This document shows positions 63,765 to 64,000 of a stretch of 64,000 nt of DNA, piece after piece. A model generated the notes under the pieces. That model saw only the letters and a program-made list of their open reading frames with translations. It was not told where the DNA came from and made no database searches. The stretch comes from Sphingomonas sp. 3P27F8. Its GTDB lineage: Bacteria > Pseudomonadota > Alphaproteobacteria > Sphingomonadales > Sphingomonadaceae. The position numbers and the translations under genes were made by a program. Where the stretch lies: positions 62,001-126,000 of the forward strand of contig NZ_SCNL01000005.1 of assembly GCF_005502745.1 (NCBI RefSeq), read 5' to 3'. Positions within the stretch are counted from its first letter, which is position 1; each line of letters opens with the position of its first letter.

Positions 63765-64000
63765 TCCCATGAGCGCCGACCGAGGCTGAGGGAGATCGAG
63801 CGCGAGGCGGAGACGCTGCGGTCCACCAATTTAGGTACATATCCGCTGTTTCGGGTGCGTGCCGCCGGGTGGATGCTGTCCACCATTTCAGGGAAACCTA
63901 CAGGCAGATTCGCGGAAAGAAGTTTCCGAAATCCGGCAACTCGTTTCCGAACTGGCCCGCCTCGTGCAAGACCCGACCGACCCCGAATCGCTGCCGACCT
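63765..64000. other. Right-edge region, no confident gene
   Basis: After the Argonaute stop no start codon leads to a recognisable product. The last 95 bases have a coding-like frame ('RKEVSEIRQLVSELARLVQD') with no start seen, perhaps the beginning of the next gene or a remnant. Two imperfect copies of a 15-mer occur: GTCCACCAATTTAGG (63821-63835) and GTCCACCATTTCAGG (63878-63892). Confidence 0.4.

Overview
The window looks like chromosome of a GC-rich alphaproteobacterium, most likely a sphingomonad. Supporting signs are an EcfG-family sigma factor, two GGAAC-N16-CGTT (EcfG-type) promoters, a TonB receptor with an 'IIVTAQKR' start, HWE-family kinase signalling, a NodT-type outer membrane factor and tandem Hsp20 genes. 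The order assignment is inference. I could not run searches.

Layout. (1) 1-12.7 kb: an N-methylglutamate pathway operon for methylamine use (mgdABCD resembling sarcosine oxidase soxBDAG, then purU, folD, an XRE-cupin regulator, mgsABC and gmaS), with a divergent GlxA-type regulator at the left edge. Methylamine is glutamylated (GmaS), converted to N-methylglutamate (MgsABC) and oxidised (MgdABCD). The C1 unit on tetrahydrofolate can leave as formate through FolD and PurU. (2) 13-17.4 kb: TonB receptor, PepSY membrane protein and DUF2946 protein. (3) 18.3-19.8 kb: the 3' part of a tRNA-Arg(ACG) with its terminator, followed by a tyrosine integrase, which is one end of an integrated element. 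(4) 19.9-25.1 kb: EcfG-like sigma factor with its own EcfG-type promoter, UbiB/AarF-like protein, TetR regulator, orphan MCE protein and two hotdog proteins. (5) 25.1-37.5 kb: a catabolic cluster with acyl-CoA synthetase, two acyl-CoA dehydrogenases, a DUF35 protein paired with a Cys-less thiolase-like protein (retro-aldolase type), Baeyer-Villiger monooxygenase, alpha/beta hydrolase, nitronate monooxygenase-like protein, enoyl-CoA hydratase, thioesterase, NUDIX hydrolase and a GntR regulator. The substrate is probably a steroid-like or other branched or cyclic carboxylate.

(6) 37.6-42.5 kb: EmrAB/NodT-type efflux operon with a MarR regulator. (7) 42.5-58.5 kb: envelope, stress and signalling genes: DUF4142 with an EcfG-type promoter, DUF4403 lipoprotein, frameshifted TrpF-like gene, HWE kinase plus response regulator, KaiC-like ATPase overlapping a large hybrid kinase, two Hsp20 genes, frameshifted MarC gene and a MASE1-PAS-GGDEF cyclase. 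(8) 58.6-64 kb: decayed L,D-transpeptidase, small serine recombinase, AbrB/PIN toxin-antitoxin pair and, at the right end, a complete SPARTA defence operon (TIR-APAZ protein plus short prokaryotic Argonaute). SPARTA is the most striking system here: a guide-directed sensor of invading nucleic acid that triggers NAD depletion.
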